Below the pieces are notes generated by a model. It saw only the letters and a program-made list of their open reading frames with translations, did no database searches and was not told where the DNA came from. A program made the position numbers and the translations under genes. Below are positions 59,158 through 64,000 of a stretch of DNA of 64,000 nucleotides, piece after piece (within the stretch, counting starts at the first letter, position 1; the number at the start of each line of letters is the position of its first letter). Source of the DNA: Pelobates cultripes (lineage: Eukaryota; Chordata; Amphibia; Anura; Pelobatidae); the NCBI GenBank assembly GCA_933207985.1, contig OW240915.1, forward strand, positions 267,381,667 to 267,445,666. Reading direction: 5' to 3'.

Positions 59158-62100
59158 TTAAAAGACTTTAGGCTTAGGGAAGATTTTAAATTGTGCGGGA
59201 GGTCGTTCCACAATTGCGGCGCTCTGTAGGAGAAGGAGGATTGGGCCGCTTTCTTTTTGTATTGAGGTAGACTAAGTAAAGTGCTTGTACTGGATCGGAG
59301 TTTATAGAAAGTGGGAACAGCTGGGGAAAGCATTTTGTTCAGGTAGGGTGTGAGTTTCCCAGAAAAGCTCTTAAAAACAAGGCTGGAAAGATGAAGGGTG
59401 CGTCTGGATTCCAGCGACAGCCAGTTTAGTTCCTTTAGCATGTCACAATGATGGGTCCTGTAATTACATTGTAGCACAAATCTGCAGAACGAGTTATACA
59501 ATGTTTTGAGTTTATTAATGTGGGATTGCGATGCAGACGCATATACTACATCCCCATAATCAATGATTGGCATCAGCATTTGCTGTACAATCTTTTCCTT
59601 TACTGTAGGGCTTAGGCAGGCTTTATTTCTGTACAGGGCACCTAATTTTGGATAAAGTTTAGATGCAAGCTTTTCTATGTGCAGGCTAAAAGATAGATTG
59701 GGGTCTAATATCATACCCAAGTATTTGAAAGAGTGGACCGCGGTCAGTGTGCCATTTGAATTTGTTTTGATGGATAGGTGGGGATTGTGTAATTTGTGTA
59801 ATTTAGGTACCGTTCCAAAGATCATTGTGACAGTTTTGTCAGTGTTCAGGAAGAGTTTGTTTTTTGCGATCCACTTTTCTACCTCTGTAAACTGGTCTTG
59901 GAGCAAAGCCTCAAGTTGAGGTAGATTGGATTTGCTCACATAGATTACCGTGTCATCTGCGTACATGTGTACATTTGAGGATTGGCAGACATTAGGCAGA
60001 TCATTTATAAATAATGTGAATAGTAGGGGGCCGAGAATGGAACCCTGGGGAACACCACACGTGACTGGGAGAGGGAGGGAGTCACTGTCAGAAATGGACA
60101 CATATTGCGAGCGATCCGATACATACGATCGAAACCAGTTTAAAGAATGATCACCAATACCTGAGTTTTCGAGTTTGTGCAGTAGAATGTCGTGGTCTAC
60201 TGTGTCAAAGGCCTTAGCAAAATCAAGGAAAATAGCTCCAGTTAGGGCTCCTTGTTCCATGCCAGTTTGGATGTCATTGCAAACTTTTAGGAGGGCAGTT
60301 GTAGTGGAGTGATTCTGGCGAAAGCCCGATTGATCAGGGGTCAGATAGTTTAATTGTTGGTAGTACTCACAAAGTTGCGTATGGACACATTTTTCTAAGA
60401 TTTTTGACAATACCGGGAGCAATGATATTGGGCGATAGTTAGAAACCAAAGTAGTGTCACCACTTTTATGGATAGGCACTACTCTCGCAGTCTTCCAAAG
60501 TTTGGGTATGTATCCAGACACCAAGGATTCGTTAATTAGAGTTGAGACGGGTTTAGCAATTGCCGGCGCACTGAGCTTCAACAGCATTGCTGGGATTTGA
60601 TCAGGTCCGGACTGGTTTTTCATTTTTAGATTATTAAGATGTTTTTTAATGACACTAACAGGTACAGGTCTAAAATTAAACTTATCTATATTGGGCCTTT
60701 GCAAATTTAGTGGGGCCTGATCCACATTTGTAGTTTCAGGATGCGTGTCATTTATTAGCTTGGCAATCAGGGCAGTAGAGCATCCGACAAAATAATTGTT
60801 AAAGGCATTTGCTACATCTAAGGGAAGTTGCAGGGTTTGGTTACCCACTTTGACAGTGGAGGGTTGGGAGTGGATTGGGGGAGTTTGTAGTTTATTTATG
60901 ACTTTCCAAAAGTTTCTAGGGTTTGAGATGTTACTGTTCAGATTTTCATAGAAATATTGGGCCTTGGCCAGTTTTGTCTGTTTTGTGCATATATTTCGCC
61001 ATTGTCTATATGCACTGTGATCATTCATAGAGCCAGTACGCTTAAATTTTGACCACAAAGAATCCCGAAACTGGTACATTTGGATGAGGTCAGCTGTGAT
61101 CCAGTTCATATGCGCTCCTTTTACCCTCACCTTATGCAGCGGGGCATGCAAATTCCAAATTTGTAGGAGTTCAGACTGAAAGTATTCAACAGCACAGTCT
61201 AGATCTGGGATAATGTTTAATCTGTGCCATGGGAGATTCTTGATGTCATTTAAAAAGGATTCAAGATTAAATCTTTTGAAGGACCTAGTTATTTTAACCT
61301 TGGGAGAGGATTTAATAGCCTTTATTTTGCGCATGCAGTACACTAAACAGTGATCACTGAACGTGTTTGGGAGAACACCAGCCTCCTGGATTCTATCAGG
61401 AGAAGTGGAGAGAATCCAATCTAGCAGGGTATGGTTATGGCTTTTTATGTTTATGCGAGTTGGGGAGGAGATTAATTGCGTTAGCTGCAAAGTCTTAAAC
61501 AGCGTGCAAGAACTATTATTTTTAGGGTTCAGCCAATCAATATTAAAATCTCCAAAGACCAACAGTTCACTTTTTGGGTTTTGAGCTATGGTTTCACTAA
61601 GGAGATGGGCTATGTCAGATAGGGAATGCACAGGGGAGCTAGGTGGGCGGTAGATTCCTGCAACAATGATAGATTTACTGCACGGGATCTCAATTTTGAC
61701 AGAAAGGAAATCAAAGATGGCAGGAGGACTAAGGTTTTGTAAAGGGGTAAACTTTATGGAATTGTCAACATAAATAACAATGCCTCCTCCTCTCTTTGCT
61801 CTGTCATTTCTAAAACATGAATAACCCTGTATTGCAATGGCGGTGTCTGGTATTTTAGCCGTTAACCATGATTCTGAGAGCACAATGATTTTTGGTTTGT
61901 AATGGGAACACCAGGCTTGCAGTGCATCCAGTTTAGGGAGTAAACTACGGATGTTGCAGTGCACAAAAGAGAGGCCTTTTTTAGTGGGGAGATTAGGACT
62001 AGAATTAGCTGGGGGACCAGGGTTAGACTCCACATCATTTGCAAGGGCAAGTAACATAAGGAGTAGGAATTTGGACATCATCTTTGTTTGGCCATATAGT

Positions 62101-62321
62101 GAATGGGATAATTTATAATTTTGTGAGTTGGGGGTAGGAGGGCTATTTTTTATAACTCTCCACCAGCACTCAGCAGATAAGTTAAAGGAACAGAGCAGGC
62201 CATGGTGTATTATAATTTGTGTTCCAGTTTGAGGTGTGTGCTTATGCTGGTAGTGGTGTGAACAAAATTGGATTGAGAAAAGGGTTATTAACAATAACAG
62301 TATGGTTATATTAGGATTCAT
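59091..62321 (-). CDS. L2-like LINE ORF2: 2A leader, APE endonuclease, reverse transcriptase
   Basis: 1076 codons without a stop. Residues 1-21 are a hydrophobic, signal-peptide-like N-terminus. Residues 84-103 hold a 2A-like peptide ending DVESNPGP (96-103). The APE-type endonuclease follows: HCNIRSLLPK (121-130), Glu150 in VLSESWL, GIYRPP (222-227), GDFN (257-260), LDWIL (300-304) and SDH (322-324). The reverse transcriptase has SGPDQIPAMLLK (571-582), NYRPISLLPVLSK (628-640), FLDFAKAFDTVDH (698-710), CGVPQGSILGPLLF (755-768) and YADDTVIY (787-794); all catalytic residues are present. It nicks DNA and copies its RNA by target-primed reverse transcription. Residues 1055-1076 come from the inserted piggyBac-type element and replace about 17 native C-terminal residues seen in the sister copy. 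The CR1/L2 clade is clear; L2-like is my best placement. The ATG at 62,321 is the furthest upstream; Met81 or Met82 is an alternative that still includes the 2A peptide. Confidence 0.93.
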   Translation of the reverse strand: MNPNITILLLLITLFSIQFCSHHYQHKHTPQTGTQIIIHHGLLCSFNLSAECWWRVIKNSPPTPNSQNYKLSHSLYGQTKMMSKFLLLMLLALANDVESNPGPPANSSPNLPTKKGLSFVHCNIRSLLPKLDALQAWCSHYKPKIIVLSESWLTAKIPDTAIAIQGYSCFRNDRAKRGGGIVIYVDNSIKFTPLQNLSPPAIFDFLSVKIEIPCSKSIIVAGIYRPPSSPVHSLSDIAHLLSETIAQNPKSELLVFGDFNIDWLNPKNNSSCTLFKTLQLTQLISSPTRINIKSHNHTLLDWILSTSPDRIQEAGVLPNTFSDHCLVYCMRKIKAIKSSPKVKITRSFKRFNLESFLNDIKNLPWHRLNIIPDLDCAVEYFQSELLQIWNLHAPLHKVRVKGAHMNWITADLIQMYQFRDSLWSKFKRTGSMNDHSAYRQWRNICTKQTKLAKAQYFYENLNSNISNPRNFWKVINKLQTPPIHSQPSTVKVGNQTLQLPLDVANAFNNYFVGCSTALIAKLINDTHPETTNVDQAPLNLQRPNIDKFNFRPVPVSVIKKHLNNLKMKNQSGPDQIPAMLLKLSAPAIAKPVSTLINESLVSGYIPKLWKTARVVPIHKSGDTTLVSNYRPISLLPVLSKILEKCVHTQLCEYYQQLNYLTPDQSGFRQNHSTTTALLKVCNDIQTGMEQGALTGAIFLDFAKAFDTVDHDILLHKLENSGIGDHSLNWFRSYVSDRSQYVSISDSDSLPLPVTCGVPQGSILGPLLFTLFINDLPNVCQSSNVHMYADDTVIYVSKSNLPQLEALLQDQFTEVEKWIAKNKLFLNTDKTVTMIFGTVPKLHKLHNPHLSIKTNSNGTLTAVHSFKYLGMILDPNLSFSLHIEKLASKLYPKLGALYRNKACLSPTVKEKIVQQMLMPIIDYGDVVYASASQSHINKLKTLYNSFCRFVLQCNYRTHHCDMLKELNWLSLESRRTLHLSSLVFKSFSGKLTPYLNKMLSPAVPTFYKLRSSTSTLLSLPQYKKKAAQSSFSYRAPQLWNDLPHNLKSSLSLKSFNPLKPEDVQLRPLIGGSKRRRA
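62013..62072 (-). other. 2A-like translational recoding peptide in the L2-like ORF
   Basis: The stretch LLLMLLALANDVESNPGP fits the 2A consensus D(V/I)ExNPG-P with a hydrophobic upstream helix. In viruses and some non-LTR retrotransposons this motif makes the ribosome skip the Gly-Pro bond. Skipping between Gly102 and Pro103 would release a 102-residue leader from the endonuclease/reverse transcriptase. Confidence 0.88.
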
Positions 62322-63600
62322 GTTAGTGGTATGAGGTGTGTAGTTGAAAATGAAACAGAAATTGTGAGAAATTTATTTATTTATTTATTTTTTTTTTAAA
62401 TAGAAGTATATGGTTTTAGTGTGTGATATATCTATTTGTAGTGAGAGAGAGTATGTGTTCTATAGGGTTAAGAGATTGAAAGGGTGTGCTGATCAGTGGT
62501 TGCACCTGTCATTTCAGTAGATTGAAAGTTGTGTGGGAGACTATCTATAAAGGAGAAAATGACCATGGGGTGGGTGGGTGAGGGGTAGGGTGGGGTGGGA
62601 GGGAAAAGTCAGTCTTCCAGAAGGCTACCTGTTTCAAATGGCCATGGAACAGCTGATGGAGCTCTGAGTTCTATGCTGGACTGGGTATGTTTAAAAATCA
62701 GACTGTGGGAGAGAGATGTATATTAGGGTCAGATGGGCTAAGAGATGGGGGGGTGCATAGATGGACATTTGATTTAAGGTCATTTAAGGAAAAACAAAAG
62801 CAAAGATTGAGAATTACAGAGATAAGACAGAGGTATTTAAGTAGGGAAATAAAACCATTAAACAAGGAACAGGAAAGATATATGGGCCTGAGCTGGTTAA
62901 ACTAACTTTTAACATGATGGACAAAGACAAAGGTGATAAAATACTTTGCATGATTAGCACAGGCTATAGTTACAAAGACATGAAAATGTATACATTGAAA
63001 GGAATAAAACTAAATAATATATACTAAATATAAAAACATACACATACAACAAAAATTAACAGGGTACGTAGACATATAATGAAAAGTCAGTCTTCCAGAA
63101 GGCTGTGTGAAGATGTCAGAATACAGGGGAACCCCAACATAAAGAAATTAGTTCAGACTTAATATAGTAGAGAAAGTCCTTAAGTTTGACTAAATTTTAT
63201 GCAATAAAGATAGGAATGAAGGTAGAAAGAAGCAAACAGAGAATTCTGTATAACTATCCGAAGGCCAGAGAAAGAAAGATACATAGGTTGGCTAGGCAAG
63301 CCAAGGTCAAGGATTAACGAGGTATACGAAGTCAGTAAACTAGCTAGGGTCAAAATATTAGGAAAGAACAGATAGTAAGGTACATGTTATCGCATTCCAA
63401 GGAGAAACTACGACAGAACAAGGTAATGTTTATTGAGAAGTTTAAATAAGAGAAGAAATAACCTGATTGGTCAGTGCAGCTCCAAAATGTGTGAGTGCTA
63501 GTATAACACGAGAAAATGTGCATCAAAATTGTAGGGCATTAGAGTGAATAAGAGCACAAGAATTTCCAGTTACTATGGAGATAGTTACCCAACTACAAGC
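62322..63600. other. Leader/upstream region of the L2-like LINE and flanking DNA
   Basis: Contains an A/T tract (62,369-62,400), a G-run-rich stretch (62,566-62,604) and a 23-bp direct repeat containing GTCAGTCTTCCAGAAGGCT at 62,604-62,626 and 63,082-63,104. No gene recognised. Part of it is probably the LINE 5' UTR/promoter. Confidence 0.5.
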
Positions 63601-63639
63601 AGTTTACACTACCTGAAGTGGGGCAAAAAGATGCCTCAT

Positions 63640-64000
63640 ATTAAGCCACTGCAGTGATGTATTTAGCACAAGGCATTTGCCTTGGCCGGCACTTTCCAGG
63701 GGCATGGGAAAAAAACGCTGCCTGCCCAAATGCCTTGGCAGATGCATTGCTAGCATCATGTCCTGTGGGGCCCAAGAGCTGTCCAGCTGTCCACCTTGGG
63801 GCCCACCAAGGCAGACGGCCATGAGCTTTGCAACCGGGCGGTGAGGGAGCACTGATCTATGAGCTTGTCTCTCTCCGCTTTCTTGTGCGCCCTTCTGTAA
63901 TGCAGGGAGCCAGAATATAATTGTAGCAGACTTGTTCTTCTCTCCGTTCGGTTGTCTGTACCCCCCTTGTTTGTATCCTGAATGAAGATGAGTGTTTTCC
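63640..64000. mobile_element. Repeat-like segment truncated by the window end
   Basis: CAGTGATGTATTTAGCACAAGGC with a GC-richer body resembles the start of a hAT-type element (CAGTG start). The other end lies outside the window. The minus frame at 63,604-63,852 shows no domain. Confidence 0.3.

Larger units (their letters stand above)
56790..62600 (-). mobile_element. Nearly full-length L2-like LINE, minus strand, split by a piggyBac-type element
   Basis: The 3' end is (ATTT)n with TTACCAGGAAAGATACATTG (56,790-56,850) and the 3' UTR through 57,021. The ORF lies at 59,162-62,321 and the 5' leader extends beyond 62,322. The ORF stays open for 1054 native codons, so the copy is young. Removing the inserted element and one TTAA restores continuity with the sister copy at 54.3 kb. 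The 5' limit is unknown and may reach about 63.5 kb. Confidence 0.92.

Noticed and set aside
59677..61584. Plus-strand frames inside the L2-like ORF
   Set aside because: Antisense shadows of the 1076-codon ORF on the minus strand.
1..64000. tRNA, 5S rRNA or snRNA genes
   Set aside because: I looked for internal promoter boxes and GGTTCGANTCC-type words and for U1/U2/U6 signatures and found none convincing.

Overview
The window is a piece of a repeat-rich vertebrate genome, most likely an anuran amphibian. It has one ancient vertebrate gene (the microRNA miR-124 hairpin), no convincing host protein-coding exon, and a transposon mix typical of frogs: DIRS-like tyrosine-recombinase retroelements, CR1, L2-like and L1 LINEs, a Penelope-like element, retroviral-type LTRs, T2/Kolobok-type and piggyBac-type elements with TTAA target sites, and hAT elements with 8-bp target duplications. 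The species cannot be fixed from the sequence alone.

Layout. 1-9.6 kb looks mostly single-copy and holds a miR-124 precursor (3261-3342) best matching the miR-124-2 paralogue, followed about 600 bp downstream by a near-consensus RE1/NRSE (REST) site. 9.6-17.9 kb holds a solo LTR, an 846-bp hAT element and AC-rich microsatellites. 17.9-20.2 kb is a 2.27-kb foldback insertion flanked by a 14-bp target duplication, with two hammerhead-ribozyme-like motifs in opposite orientations. 20.2-26.3 kb carries small DNA transposons, a 1.1-kb purine-only minisatellite and another LTR. 26.5-32.2 kb is a decayed DIRS element (minus strand). 32.3-37.3 kb is CR1 LINE sequence. 38.6-46.1 kb is a second DIRS element (minus) invaded by an L1. 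47.6-55.2 kb is a third DIRS element (plus) invaded by an L2-like LINE that was itself invaded by a Penelope-like element. 55.2-56.2 kb is an LTR. 56.8-62.3 kb is a nearly intact L2-like LINE with a 1076-codon ORF, split near its 3' end by a 2.1-kb piggyBac-type element.

How the parts relate. The host signal is the miR-124 locus, plausibly under REST repression as is known for this neuronal microRNA. The rest is a record of layered transposition: DIRS elements host LINEs, LINEs host a Penelope-like element or DNA transposons, and several boundaries are proved by target duplications or by comparison with an uninterrupted sister copy. The most notable finding is a recurring fold (helix I, CTGAGGA-type core, helix II, GAA, palindromic ACGCGT) at three sites linked to Penelope-like sequence. 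It matches the hammerhead ribozyme core and carries an extra A before helix II. Second is a virus-like 2A peptide (DVESNPGP) near the N-terminus of the intact L2-like ORF.
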